From: Gynuella sunshinyii YC6258
GTDB taxonomy: Bacteria; Pseudomonadota; Gammaproteobacteria; Pseudomonadales; Natronospirillaceae
Direction of reading: 5' to 3'
NCBI RefSeq assembly: GCF_000940805.1
Contig: NZ_CP007142.1
Coordinates: 3,882,593 to 3,946,592 of the forward strand
DNA: 64,000 nucleotides
Shown here: positions 41,801 through 56,800 of the stretch, one piece after another
Layout of the letters: every line of letters begins with the position of its first letter
How positions within the stretch are numbered: position 1 is the stretch's first letter
Translations under genes and position numbers: made by a program
Notes under the pieces: generated by a model
Databases searched by the model: none
What the model saw: only the letters and a program-made list of their open reading frames with translations
What the model was told of the DNA's origin: nothing

Positions 41801-44800
41801 TATTGGGTCTCGGCGGTATCCTGCCGGAACGCCTGGGTCAGGCCGGTGATCTCAATGGGATCTCCCAGAGATGTGCCGGTGCCATGGGCTTCAAGATAGC
41901 TGACCGCACGGGCGTTGATTCCGGCATCTTTCAGCGCCGCCCGGATCAGCTGCCGCTGGGCAACCGGATTGGGCACGGTAAAACCGCTGGTTTTGCCGCC
42001 ATGATTGATAGTGGCCCCGAGAATCAGCGCATGAATCTGATCGCCCTGCTGTTCGGCCAGGGACAGAGGTTTCAGCAACACCGAACCAACCCCTTCTCCG
42101 GGCACAAAGCCGCTGCCATCAGCACCGAAGCTGCGGCATTTACCATCCACCGATAACATATTGGCAGCACACATTGAACGATAGGCCGCCGGATGCAGGT
42201 ACAGATTCACCCCACCGGCAATGGCCATCTCACAACGACCATGAGCCAGATGTTCACAGGCTTCATAAATAGCCGTCAACGAAGACGAGCACATGGTATC
42301 GATGGGCATGCTCGGCCCATCGAGGTTCATGATGTAGGACAACCGGTTGGCGACCGAACCGAATGAAGTGCGCGGAAAAGTGCTTTCACCCTGCTGCCAC
42401 AGCGCCGGGCCATACAGCTCAAATCCGGTTTTGGTGATGCCGACAAATACGCCGACCCGGCCGTGATGCTGGCGGGCGATTTTGTCGCGGGTATAACCGG
42501 CATCTTCAAAGGTATGCCAGCAGCTTTCCAGGAACAGCCGCTCCTGTGGGTCTATTTCCTGGGTTTCGCGCGGTGACAGACCAAAAAACAAGGGATCAAA
42601 AGCCGCAAAATCGGTAATGAAACCACCCCATTTGCTATAGCTTTTTCCGGCGACAATCGCGGCGTTGCGATCGGCCAGATAAAAATCATCCAGCGACCAG
42701 CGCTCAGCCGGAATCTCACTGACGCTGTCCCGGCCTTCACGCAGGTTCGCCCAGTATTCCCGCAGATTGGCAGCACCGGGATAACGGCCGCTGATCCCGA
42801 TAATGGCGATGGGTTCACGGCCCTGATCACCATTACTGACGGGCTTTGGTGCTGTTGTCACCGGAGCGCTGGTGATGCGGCTGACCCGCTCATCCACCCG
42901 TGAGGCGGCCGCTACCGGCGCGACTGTCAGAGGCTTGGCGGCAGACTGATCCAGTCCGGTCCAGCGCAGACACTCCGAACGATAATCCTGCAACAAGTAT
43001 TGCGCCAAAGCCGACAGGGTCTGGTATTCATAAAACAGGGTTTTGGACAGCTCACCAAAGACATCATCGAGGCGGCGGTTCAGCTGCGTGATGACAATGG
43101 AATCAATGCCGTATTCTTCCATCGGCGCATCGGCATCGAGGCTGTCGGCTTGCATCTTGGTAACCCGGGAAAACACGCTTTTCAGCTGGAACAGGGTTTT
43201 TTCCAGCAAGCGCGCGTCATCAACGCCAGTATTGACTTCAACACCAACACTGACTTCAACACGGGCATCGGCGGAATCGGATACCGGCGCTGCCGCCATA
43301 ACCGCATTTTGCCGGGGCTGAAACAGCGCCTGCACGGCCTGAGGCTCACCGCACGCCACAGCAAACTGGCCGCCCTGACTCTGGCTCAGGCGATACAGCG
43401 CCTGCCAGCCGTCGGCGGTGGTCAGCGGCATCAATCCAAGCTCTGCCAGCTGCGCACGGGTGGTAGCATCCATTTGCATGCCGCCGTCAGCCCATAATGG
43501 CCAGTTCAGTGACAGGGTGATGCCATGACGCTCGCCCTGCCCGGCCAATGTCCGGCGGTAAGCGGCATATTGATCCATAAAGCCATTGGCAGCGGCGTAA
43601 TCGGCCTGACCGACATTGCCAAGCGCACCCGCCAGGGATGAGAACATCCAGAAGAAATCGAGATCAACCGAGTGACTGGCGTTGTCGAGGTTGATCAGGC
43701 CGCTCACTTTGGGTGCCAGCACCGCCTCAATGTCAGCCGCTGATTTACGCAGAATAAAGTCATCGCGAATAACGCCGGCCGCGTGAACGATGCCATTCAA
43801 GGCACCGTACTGTTGCAGAATGTCGCTGACCAATGCTTCAACCGCCGCCGCGCTGGCCACATCCACAGAGCGATATTCAAACCGGCCATCACCAACACCC
43901 AGGCTTTCGAGCTGGGGCGCGGTGGCCGAACGACCGACCAGTATCACCCGGGCATCCGGGGTACGGACAACAATTTCCTTCGCCAACAGCAGACCCAGTC
44001 CACCGCCACCACCGGTAATCAGATAGACCCCTTTTTCTTTCCAGGGAACCGGCACCAGCTCCGCAGCGGCGGCCACCGGCTGCCAGCTCAGAGACTGTAG
44101 TTGTCCCTGCTGGAGCGCAAAACGTCCGGCACCACACCGAGCCAGCAGCCCTTGCAGCTGGGTGGCCGCCATAACAGCCACCGGCAGTTCCAGCTGGGCG
44201 ACCTGCAGGCGTGGATATTCCCGTTGTGCGGTCTGCAACATCGCATACAGACCGGCACTGAGCGGATCATTGAACAACACCAGTTGGATCAACGCCGGCT
44301 GCCTGGCACGATCCGCCAGCCGTTGTTTCAGCAATCCAGCCAGGGCAATACAGTACTCACGATAACGACCGGAAGCTTCACGCTGATCACTACTGAGAGT
44401 GGCGACATCAAGCCCCATCGCGAGCAGCTCTTCCGCCACCGTTGCCGGCGGCTGGCAGAGAATGACCAGAGAGTCAGCAGTGCCGTTAGCATTGCTTTCA
44501 CTGGCCACCCAGTCAGGCCGTAACAGTACCAGCTCTCCCGCTTTCAAAGCTGCGGTTGTCGGTTCTGCCATTGACAACCCCGTGGCAGGCACCGGGCTGT
44601 CGACCTGGGCCAAATCATCGGTCGCAGCACGGCCCGCCGGCACCATTCGAACGCCTGCGAGGCCCTGATTCAGGGTTGCCGCGGTGGTATCCGGGGCCCA
44701 ATAACGATCTTTGCCAAATGGATAACCTGGCAGACTGATCCGGAATGGCCGGCTGGCGGCTTCACCATAACAGCGATGCCAGTTGACTCTGGCTCCCTGA

Positions 44801-47800
44801 ACCCACAACGCCAGCAGCTGTCGCAGTGCTTCGGCATTCACGGGCGAGTCGTTCAACAGCGTTTCAACGGCCTGACCATGATTGCTCTGACGGTCCCGAC
44901 CGAGACTGCCGTAATAGATATCCTGCGCCGGTAAATGCTGCGATTGGGTAATGAACTGGTCGAGTTTTGTCTGTAACTCAGCCACATCATTGACGATCAG
45001 ACCGAGCCGCACATTCATCGCTTCACGCCCGACCTGGAGGGTATAACTGACGTTACGCAACAGCGCCTCAGCAGAGGCGGAGGTAGTGCCAAGGGCCGTC
45101 AACGCTCTGGACAACTGCCCGGCTCGCTGACTCAGCTGCGCGGACGTTCTGGCCGATAATACGATTGCAACGGGTAAACCATGTTCAGACATGAGTTCAT
45201 CTTCGCTCTGTTGAGAAGAGTCCTGATACTCTTCGATGATGATGTGGGCATTGGCCCCGCCAGCGCCAAACGAGGAAACACCGGCAATGCGGGGGTATTC
45301 ACGGGTTTCGCCGTCGATGCTGACCACCGGGCGCTGCCAGTCAGTCAGTGCGGTCTGCAACACGAACGGGGTTTCGGCGAAATTGATATGAGGATTGAGC
45401 TGCTCGGCATGCAGACTGGGCACCAGCTGGCGGTGCTGTAACTGCAACAACACTTTGGCAACACTGGCGATACCGGCTGCTGCTTCGGCATGGCCGAGGT
45501 TGGATTTCACCGAGCCGATGGCACAGAAACCGACATCTGCGGTATCCCGCTGGAATGCCTGGGTCAGACCGTAAATCTCGATCGGATCACCCAGTTCGGT
45601 ACCGGTACCGTGGGCTTCGATGTAGCTCACCGTGCGGGCATGCACGCCGGCCCGTTGCAGTACTGTACTGATCAGTTCTCCCTGGGCTGCCGGACTTGGA
45701 ACGGTGTAGCCATTGGTTCTGCCACCGTGATTGATGCCGGTACCACGGATGACACCATAAATATGGTCGTGATCTGCCTGCGCCCGTGCCAGCGGTTTGA
45801 GCAGAATCGCACCTATGCCTTCGGCCGGCACAAAACCATCGGCCCCGGCGGCGAAACTGCGACACTCGGCACCGTTGCTCAGCATGCCGACGGAACACAG
45901 TTCGATATAGCTTTTCGGATGCAGATACAGATTCGCGCCACCGGCGATGGCCATGTCGCATTCACCGCGCAGCAGATGCTCGCAAGCTTCATGGATGGCA
46001 GTCAGCGACGATGAACACATGGTATCCACCGGCATGCTCGGGCCACGCAGATTGAGCAGGAAAGACACCCGGTTGGCGGTGGAACTCAGCGACGCCCGGG
46101 TCATGACCGGCTCATCATCCGGACATTGTTGTCCAAACAGCGCGAAGTCGGTGCGGGTGACTCCGGCGAACACCCCTACCCGGTTGTCAAACTGGTCGGC
46201 CAGGGTATCGCGGTTGTAACCGGCGTCTTCAAAAACATCCCAACAAGCCTGCAAAAACAGACGTTCCTGAGGATCCATACTGTAGGCATCGCGTGGGCTC
46301 AGACTGAAAAACAACGGATCGAATTCATCAAAACCGCTGATAAATCCGCCCCATTTGCTGTAGCTCAGTCGCTGATCCATGGCTTCCTGACGATCCGGAT
46401 GGAAGAAACCATCCAGCGACCAGCGCTCAACCGGAACCTCGCTGACGCAGTGCCGGCCTTCGATCAGATTGTGCCAGTACTCGGTCAGATCATTGGCCAT
46501 CGGGAAGCGTCCGCTCAGGCCAATGATGGCAACGCCGGAACGTGACTGTTCACGGCTCTCCGGTTCCTGATGGTGACGGACATCGGCCGCCAGAACGGTC
46601 CGACCGGCGATCAATGGACGGTTAGCCGGAACCGCCGCTGTCATCACTTCGACTGTGGTAGTGGATACCGGCGTGCCGAGCTGTTGCAGCAAGGTCTGTT
46701 TTTCGGTGTTGAGAAAATGCCGTGCCAGCGCTGCGACGGTCTGGCAATCAAACAACAGGGCACTGTTCACATTGGCAAAAACCTTGCGCAGCTCGTTGGT
46801 CAGACTGGTGACCAGAATAGAGTCAATACCATAGGACTCCATGGCCACGTCCGGATCGATCTGCGGTGCCGGCATCTTCAGTACATCAGCGACCATGGCA
46901 CAGAAATAAGCGGTGGCCTGCTGCAACAGTGACTGATCGTCCGCCCCTGCCGGAACCATAGCCGCCGGCGTGGTACGACTGGTGTCAACGCTGGCTGCTC
47001 TGGCCGCTGCAACGGGTTGAGCGCCTGCGGCGGGTAGAGCGCCTGCGGCGGGTAAAGAGCCAGGCACAGCAGCCGGGGCCTCGACTGCCAGCGGCTGCCG
47101 GCTCACACCATTACTGCGGGCCTGCACTACCTGTTGACCAAGGTAATGATGGGCTTTGGCCGGGAATCCAACCGCGGTAAAGCCCTCGGCTTCCAGAACG
47201 GTCTGCCAGTGTTCGCTGCTGAGCAGTGGTGATCCCGGAATCCGCAGGGATTCATCTTCATACAACCACCAGCCGTCCAGCAGACCAAAGGTCAGATGAG
47301 TGAACAGATGATTGTCACTGAGTTCGTTGACCAGTAATTCGCCACCACTACGCAACAGCGCTTTGGTATTTCTGAGGGTGCGGCGCATGTTCGGCGTGGC
47401 ATGCAGAACATTGGTGGCGATGGCAAGATCGAAACTGCCGGGGACGATATCCTGACCGTGCAAGGCATTACTGACGTTAAGGAAACGATAACTCAGGAAC
47501 GGATTGTCCGGCCCGAAGGTGGTTTCCGCATGCATCAGGAAGGCTTTGGAAATATCGGTGTAACAGTACTCTTCAATATGCTGCTGATAAGGTTTGAGAT
47601 GTTTCAGCACCACGGCACTGGTGCCACCGGTACCGGCACCGATCTCGACAATACGAATGCGGGCACTGGCATCGGCCTGCAATCGCCGCTCGATCCAGTT
47701 CACCACAGCAGCGGCAAGGGTTTCGTTGAAATAATCGGCCACCGCATTGTTGCGATACACCCCTTCCACCTTGGCCATGGAGGCATTCGGAAACAGTACT

Positions 47801-50800
47801 TCAGTGGCCGGCAATTGGCCGCTGAGGACTTCAGGCAAGGCGTTCAGACAGGCATCCACCAGATTGATCTGTGCCACCAGCGCCGGATTCTGTTGCCATG
47901 TCTGGCGTTGTTGCTGCCATTCCTGCCAGACCGTCTCGCGCTGCAAACTGGTATCCACCGTCACCGCGCTGTTGAGCATAAACCGCTGCTGTTCATCGCG
48001 TTGCAGATAGCCTGAAGCTTCGAGGACCTGCAGACTCTGTTCAAGCCAGCGCTGGTACGCCGGGGCCACTTGTGCCTGCAAGGTGGCCAGGGTCGCCGGC
48101 AGATCGGCAAACAGTCCATGGGCCTGCAATTGCACCCACAACACCCGGGCCATGAACATTTCCGCCGTGCGCATCTGCCGGGCCTGATTCTGTGCCGGCA
48201 GCAATAACGCAGCATCGGTTTCGACTCTGCCAGCAGCGATATTCAAGGCCACCGCACGATCATCGATATGCAACTGTTCGGTGACACCCAATCCTGCAAG
48301 TGCACTGGCATTATGCAGTTGGATCATCGCCAGCTGCGGCAGCGGGCTGGACAACAGTTCAGCCAATGCCGTCATCGCCGCTTCGGTCTCAATGGCAGCG
48401 ATACCGCTGTGCCGGAGTCGTTTTTTGTAGCTTTCCGGTACTGCTCTGGCGATGCCGGTGTCCTGCCACCAGCCCCAGTTCACGGTTCTGACCGGGCAAT
48501 CGAAGTGCTGGTCCAGCCAGCCGGACAAGGCATCCGCAAAGCAACAGCCACTCACATAACTGCCCTTGCCATGGGCTCTGGCAAAGGATTCCAGTGACGA
48601 GAAGAACAGCAGGAAATCCGCATTGACCGATCCAAACACCTGCGCCACACGGACGCTGACATCGACCTTGGCGGCCAGACCGGCACGGAATAAGGATTCA
48701 TCCATCACCGCCAGACTCTGGTCCAACGGCCCGACGACCGACACCACGACGCCGTTGATACGGCCGTAGCGTTCGAGGATCTGATCACAGGCATTCTGCA
48801 AGGCCTGGTGATCTGTCGCATCGGCCTGGAAATAGTCCGGTGCCGGACCGGTCTCTGCCAGTCGGGCTATCTGTGCATCGATTCCGGCATCACGCGACCG
48901 GCGGCCGATCCAGACGATCCGGGCATTATGCTGACGCTGAAGCCACTGACTCCAGATCGTGCCAATACCACCGGCACCGCCGATCACCACATAAACGCCA
49001 TCCTGCCGATAGAGCCTTGGTTCCGAAACCGTCTGTTCCACCACTGCCAGGGTACGGCGGTACCACTGGCCATCACGCCAGGCATTGATTTCACTACGAT
49101 CATCCAGGGATAAAGCATAAATGTCTGCCAGTGACGGCGTGCTGCCTGCGGGCAGATCCACCAGCCGAATGGTCCAGTCCGGCTGTTCCTTGCTCAGGGT
49201 GCCGAACAATCCATGCAGACCGGCGTGCAACGGTTGTTCGCACTCCGATGCCAGTATCCGCTGGGTGGCAAAGGTGATCACCGTCCAATCCAGTCTGCGT
49301 TGGTCATACCCCAATTGCAGCAGTGCCTTGATGACCCGGAAACAGAACAATACCCCGCTCTGCTGGGCCTCGATGGCGCTGTTGTCAACGCTGTCGAGCC
49401 GTTGTTCGGGCGCAAGCCAGATAATATGCTGGACGACACCCGGTTGCTCGCTGAGAGTCTGTACCAGAGTTTCGAGGCTGTCGGTCGGTTGCAGCGATAA
49501 CACCTGTGCATCGGGGCATTGACGCTGAATCGAACGGGCCTGATCCCCATCAACGCTGATAATCACTGGCGCAGCGGGTACGGCATCGGTCATCGCTGCG
49601 GGTACAGGACATTCCTGCCACACAGGCGCCAGCTGATAGAGCTGACTGCCCTGCTGACGATTGGCATCGATGGCCACCGGGCGCATGGCGAATCCTTCAA
49701 TCAGCACACACAACTGCCCTTCGGCATCAAACAATTCGAAATCAAACCGGGTATCGTCATGAGGCTGGCGAACCCGCACCCACATTTGGGGCTGACAGGC
49801 CTTCAGCACTGTTACAGCAGCAATGGCACCCGGCATCATCAGCGCCGGCAGACGCCATTCACCGGCCTTACTGCCAGGAACCGCCAATAGCCCGGCAACG
49901 GCCTGAACGGCGGCATCCAACAGACTCGGATGCAGGCAGAAAGAGGCCATGGCCGACAGCGCCGCAGCCGGTAACTGCAAGCGTCCGAGCGCTTCGCGAT
50001 CTCCAAGCCACAACTGCTCCATGGCCTGCTGGCTGCTGCCGTAGTGCACCTGAACCTGACGGAACAGCTCGTACAGCACCTCAGCCGGAATCTGTCCGCG
50101 CGGATAGTCACGGCTGAACTCTGCGTGAATATCCAGTGACGTCTGTTGCTGCATTTGACTGGCGGTTTCGGCAGCCATCAGGCTTACGGTCCCAACGCAG
50201 TGATCCCGCTGTTCGGCATCGGCTGTTGCCAGCTCGGCAACGGTGCTGAACACCCGGAACTGAATGGCCTGATCAGCAGTGGCCGTCAAGTCGATGTGCA
50301 GGTATCCGGGTTGTTCGTCGGTCACGGCAAACGGTTGCAGCAGAGTCATATCGGTGATCTGCAAAGTCAGCGCGGCGTGAGTGTCAGCCTCACCCAGAGA
50401 CTGCACAACCGCAGCATGAATCAGTTCCAGATAGGTCACTGCAGAAAATAACCGCCGGCCGTTGACCTGATGATCCCGAAGGAAGGGCTCGTGTCCGTGA
50501 AACACGGAGCTGTAGCGTTGCTGCGCCAGGGTGGAGGTATTGCGATGCAGCAATGGATGCAGCTGTGCACCGGTCGCCCCCTGCCCGGCATCGGCGTTGA
50601 CCCAGAAACGCTGTTGCTCAAACGGATAACCCGGCAGGCTGATGCGCGATGGGCGCTGCCCGTCATAGAGTTTTGACCAGTCAATTTGCAGACCTTTAAC
50701 CCACATCTGCGCCAGACGCGGCAGCTTTTTGCGTAACAGCCATTTGTCCACCGCTTCCAGCAGCTCTTCATCGGCACTGAAGGTTTCGAGGGTTTCCTGA

Positions 50801-53800
50801 TGGTGCTGACTGCGGCCACGGTAAATGTTGCCGGAACCACTGCGCCCGCCACTGGCGACCTCAGTGAACGGTTCGGCCAGCAGTTGTTGCAACTGTTGTT
50901 GCAGTTCCGCCACCGAACCGGTTACCAGCGCCAATCGCTGCTCCATCGGTTCGCGACCGATTTGCAGGGTATAGGCCAGTGAGGCCAACGGGGTCCCGGG
51001 ATGAGCATCGAGGAAATCCAGCAGTTCAATGCACTGCTGCCGCAGCCGGTCGGTATTTCTGGCTGACAGCAACACCAGCGCCCGATCCAGACTCATCGGA
51101 GCGGCTATTGTTGGTGGCTGATATTCTTCCACCACCACATGGGCATTGACACCGCTGAAGCCAAAGGAGCTGACCCCGGCGCGGCGGGGCAACGGTCGGC
51201 CCTGCTGATCAACCGGTGGCTGCCACGGTGTAGTTTCGCGCACCAGATATAACGGCGTGCCATCCAGTTCCACCAGCGGATTGACCGTTTCGCAGTGCAA
51301 CGTCGGCACCAGAGTCTGATGTTGCAGTTGCAGCAGTACTTTGATGACCCCGGCCACGCCAGCGGCCAGTTCCAGATGGCCAATATTGCTTTTGACGGAT
51401 CCAAGACCACAGCGGGCGGCCTGCTCCGGTGTGGCGGATCTGGCCATGGCTTTCCAGGCGGCCTTGATGCCGTTGATTTCCACCGGGTCTCCGAGGGGTG
51501 TCCCGGTACCATGGGTTTCGATGTAACTCAGGTCTTCAGCGTGGATGCCGGCCTTGTTCCAGGCCTGCTGCAATACCGCAGCCTGAGCCTTGGGATTGGG
51601 TGCAGTCAGGGAGTTGGCGCGGCCGCCGTGATTGACGGCAGTGCCGCTTAACAGCCCGTAAATATGATCGCCATCGGCTTCGGCAGCACTCAGGGACTTG
51701 AGCGCCAGCATGCCGACACCTTCGCCCCGGACATAGCCATTGGCGGCAGCGGAAAAGGTTTTGCAGCGGCCGTCTTCACTGAGCATGCCGGCTTTATTGA
51801 AGCTGACGTAAAAATCCGGGCTGGCCAGAGTGTTGACACCCCCGGCAATCGCCAGCCGGCAACTGCCTTCGGTAATGGCCTGAACCGCGTGATGAATCGC
51901 TACCAGCGAACTCGAACAGGCGGTTTCCACCGGCTCGCTCGGACCATGCAGGTTCAGGAAATAGCTGATGCGGTTGGGGCCAACAGACGGCACCAGACCG
52001 GTTGCGGAGTAGCCTTCGATGGTACTGTTGGCGCGCACCAGCAGTTTGTCGTAGCCGGTGCTGGTGGTCCCGACGAACACCCCGGTATCACTGCCGGACA
52101 GGCTTTGGGCAGAATAACCGGCATCTTCAATGACTTTCCAGACGTACATCATCAACAGCCGTTGCTGCGGGTCCATCCATTCGGCTTCACGCGGGGAAAT
52201 ATTGAAAAATCCGGGATCGAACTCATCCATGCCCTCTATAAATCCGCCCCATTTCACGCTGGTTTTGTTGGCATCGCTGTGCGGATCACCGTACCAGGCC
52301 TGCCAGTTCCAGCGTTCCGTTGGAATCTCACTGATACAGTCACGACCGTTGCGCAGATTGTCCCAGTATTCGGCCAGATCACGGGCTCCCGGAAAACGGC
52401 CACTGATACCGATCACCGCCACCGGTTCATTACTCTGACGGGGCTGGGACACCGGACTGCGACCGGGCAGACGCCACTGCCGCGCCACGTTGCCAGTCTG
52501 ATTGCGCACACTGGCCACCCGCTCGATGCGCGCGGGTGCGGTAGCTATAGCATGACCGGCCGCCGGGGCAAACTGATCCCGATGTTCAGTCATCAGATAG
52601 GCGGCAATGGCAGCAATGGTTGGGTATTCGAAAAACAGCGCCGGATTGAGGTTCAAGCGGTATTCACGATTCAATGCCCCGGCCAGACGGGTCAGGGCAA
52701 TGGAATCAAGCCCGAAAGCACTCAGTTCCTCTTCGGCATCCACTTCATGCTCAGCAATCTCCAGCAGCTCGCTGACGATAACCCGCAGCTGCTGAATCAA
52801 CGGTCCGTGATCCATGGGCGGAACTGTTTCGCCAACAAGGGATTCACCCACAATGACTTCGGGCTCAGTCACTCCAAAGCACTGGGCATGCTCTGTTAAC
52901 AGATAGCCGGCCAGACGGCCCAGCGTGGCATATTCGAAGAACAGCGCCGGATTCAGATTCAGGCGATATTCGCGATTCAGCGCACCTGCCAGACGGGTCA
53001 GGGCAATGGAGTCAAAGCCGAAACTGTTGAACTCTTCATCGACATCCAGGTCAGCCGGATCCACTCCCAGCAGCTCAGCGGCCAGATTTCGGAGTTGATG
53101 CTGTAGCGCCTGCAACTGTTCCGTATCAACGCTGTTGGATGTAGTCGCTGCGGACGCCGCCGGCGGTGCAAAATCGATCCGGGGAGACAGTAAGGTAGAA
53201 GTGATTTGATCAAGCTGGCCTTCGAGTACCAGCAGCTGATCAACGCCGGCCTCCAGGCCCCGGTAGAACGCCACCAGACCGGTCTGTGTGCTCATGGCCA
53301 CCAGACCGGTCCGTTGTTGCAGCAGCCGTTCGCTGTGTTCATCGAGCTGCATGCCGCCATCACGCCACAACGGCCAATTGATGGACAGAGTATGACCATG
53401 GCGTAACTGTTGGCGTTGCAGATCGTTACGGTGACGGGCAAACACATCCATAAAGCCATTGGCAGCGGCGTAGTCAGCCTGACCGGCATTGCCCAAAGCG
53501 CTGGTCATGGATGAGAACAGCACGATGAAATCCAGTTCGACATCGCGGCTGGCCTGATCGAGATTGAGCAGACCGGTCACCTTGGGTGCCAGTACCTGCT
53601 CTATTTCGGCATCGGTTTTCGAAGCCAGATAACTGTCCTGCAATACCCCGGCGCAATGAATGATGCCGTGCAGGCCACCATAATCATGACAAAGGCGATC
53701 GATCAGCGCCTGAACCGCCTGAGCATCGGTGACATCCAGACTGACGTATTCAACCCTGGAACCCTGCTGTTGCAGGGCCTGCAAAGCTGCGCCAGGTGTC

Positions 53801-56800
53801 GCACTGCGACCGGTCAGGATCAGTCTGGCTCGTGGTGCATGGCGCATAATTTCCTGACTGAACAGTAGACCCAGACCGCCAAGCCCACCCGTCAGCAGAT
53901 AAACCCCTTCTGGTCGCCAGGGCATCGCTGGCACGTTTGCGACGGCTGGCAAAGTCTGCCAGTCATGCTGCCAGCGCTGCTGATCACGGTAGCGGATATG
54001 AGTGCTGGTATGAGACTCTGCACGGTTTTCGTGCAACCGCTGTTGCAGGATAGCGGCCTGAATATCGGCTTCAACGGCAATTAACTGAGTGCGAAGACGA
54101 CTGTATTCCTGAGCAGCGGTTTTGAGCAGGCCGGCAATCCCGGCAAAGTAACCGGAGTGCTCATCTTCAAAAATCACCACCTGTACCAGTCGTTCAACAC
54201 TGTTGGTTCTGGCAAGTGTACTGATCAGGGTTTTGACCAGACCCTGATAACGCTGACCGATGTCTCCGCTGTGGCGTTGAATCACCTGCACCTGGGTGTG
54301 TGGATCTTTCTGAGCCGTCAATGCCTGGGCCAGTTCAGCCGTTGGATGACACAGTACGATCAGGGTTTCCAGGGCGGCATCGGTTGTAACAGCGGTGACT
54401 GGTTTGGGCTGCCACTGCGGTGTCAGCAATAACTGTCCGATCTGTTTCTGTGGTTGTGCCGGCAGCAGTCGGCACCCGCTCAAACGGGCACAGATGCGGC
54501 CGTCATTGTCAAACAGGGTAACGGTAAATGGTTGGGTGGGATGAAGATCATCGGCATCCGTTTCCAGCAATGCCCAGGTTTTGGCGGGTAAACTGTGATA
54601 GACCTGCAACTCATCCAGCGCATACGGGATATGGGCCTGGCCATTTTGTTCGAACAGCGCCAGAGATGCCTGTAACGCGCCATCGAGCAGCCCCGGATGC
54701 AGTTGATAGTCATGCTGCGGATCAACCATCACCGGTAATGTCAGTTCTGCCAGTACCTGTCGCTTACCTTTCCACAAGGCCGAAACCACTCTATGGCTTG
54801 GTCCATAGTTCAAGCCCTGACGGGTAAACACGTCGTAGAACTGTTCGGTGTTTTGAGAATGTGGCGATAACTGCGACCGCAATTGCGATAGATCGAACGG
54901 TGCCGGAACCATGGTGGTCGCGTGTTCAATCACGGCTTCGCCTTCACAGAACACCCGCGCCTCGGCATCGTCGGAATACACGCCAAAGATCAAACGGTCA
55001 CTGCCGTCCGTGCCAACCTGTCCGGCTTGCAGGCGGATTTCGAGACCTCCGGCAAACGCCGGTTGCAGCCAGACAACATGTTGCAGAGTCACGGTGGTGG
55101 TCTGCTCAGCAGGATCGAGATCCATGGCCTGAATCACCGCCATGCGGATCATTTCCAGATAAGCAGCAGCCGGAAAAACCCCGCGACCATTCAGCTGGTG
55201 ATCCGCCAGAAAGGGTTCATCGCCACTGAAATGGCTGTTGAAACGCTGTTCGAACACTGTTGAGGTGTTTCGGTGCAGCAATGGATGCAGCCATGCCTGC
55301 CCCGCCAGGGTTTGATCAGACTGCGACGCCCCGGCTTTGAACCAGCAGCGCCGGCGGGCAAATGGATAAGTGGAAACCGACAGTCTCTGCGGTTGGCCTT
55401 TGTCATCATTGTGATAAAGCTGATACCAGTCGATGGCCAGACCCCGGCACCAGAGTTCGGCCAGTCGGGCGTATTCGCGCTGTTGCAGCCATTGATTCAG
55501 AGAGCCGGAAAATTCTGCATCATCATGCAACGATTCCAATGCTTCTCTACTCTCGCGGGCCTGACCGGTGAAAGTTTCAATCGAATGTTCACCACCGCTC
55601 AGATAATCACTCAACCCGGTTTTGAGGCTTGCTACGGAATCGACGATCAACGCCAGTCGATGCTCCATGGCATCGCGGCCAACTTGCAGGGTGTAGGCCA
55701 GATTGCGCAGATCAACGTGATTCTGTTGCACATACGTCAGCAGGTTTTGGGCATATTCCTGCAACCGTTCCGGCTGTTTGGCCGACAGCAGTATCAGTAC
55801 CGGTTCAGCAGACTCAGCTTTGGTGATTGTGCACGCGGCTGGCAGATATTCTTCCACCACGACATGGGCGTTAACCCCCCCGAAACCGAACGAGCTGATG
55901 CCGGCCCGTCTGGGTTGTAACTGGCCGGCGTTGTTTTGACGTGGAACCCAGGGGGTGTTTTCACGCACCAGGAACAACGGCGTGTCATCCAGTTTTATCA
56001 ATGGATTCAGGGTGTCACAGTGCAGACTGCGCACCAGGGTGTTGTGCTTCAATTGCAGCAGCACTTTGATCACCCCTGCCACACCAGCCGCCAGTTCCAG
56101 ATGACCGATGTTGCTTTTGACCGATCCCAGACCACACGGCTGAGTTTCACCACCGGTAGCCAGCTGTCGATATGCCGAAGTGATACCGGTGATTTCAATT
56201 GGATCTCCCAGGGCAGTTCCGGTGCCATGGGTTTCGATGTAGCTCAGGGCTTCTGAGGCGATACCCGCTTTTTGCCAGGCTGAGGTCAGTACCGCTGCCT
56301 GCGCTTTGGGATTGGGTGCGGTCAGCGAGTTGGCCCGACCGCCGTGATTGACTGCACTGCCGCTGATCAGACCATAAATATGATCACCATCGGCTTCTGC
56401 CGCTGCCAGCGGTTTGAGCAGCAGCACCCCGATACCCTCACCACGAACATAGCCATTGGCAGCCTGGGAAAACGGTTTGCAGCGGCCATCTTTACTGAGC
56501 ATGCCGGCTTTACTGAAGCTGATGAACTGATCCGGACTGACCAGGGTATTCACACCACCGGCAATGGCGAGTTTGCACACGCCCTGTTGCAGTGCCTCAA
56601 CCGCCCGGTGAATGGCGACCAGTGAGCTGGAACAGGCCGTTTCCACCGGTTCGCTGGGGCCATGAAAATTCAGCAGAAAACTGACCCGGTTCGGTCCTAC
56701 AGAAGGCACCAGGCCGGTTGAGGAATAGCCTTCGATGCTTTCACCGGAATGACTCAGCAGAGTGCCGTAATCAGAGTTCCCGACACCGGCAAATACCGCA

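Noticed and set aside
52570-53125. Tandem ACPs as a beta-branching doublet
   Set aside because: Neither ACP has the Trp six residues after the phosphopantetheine serine.
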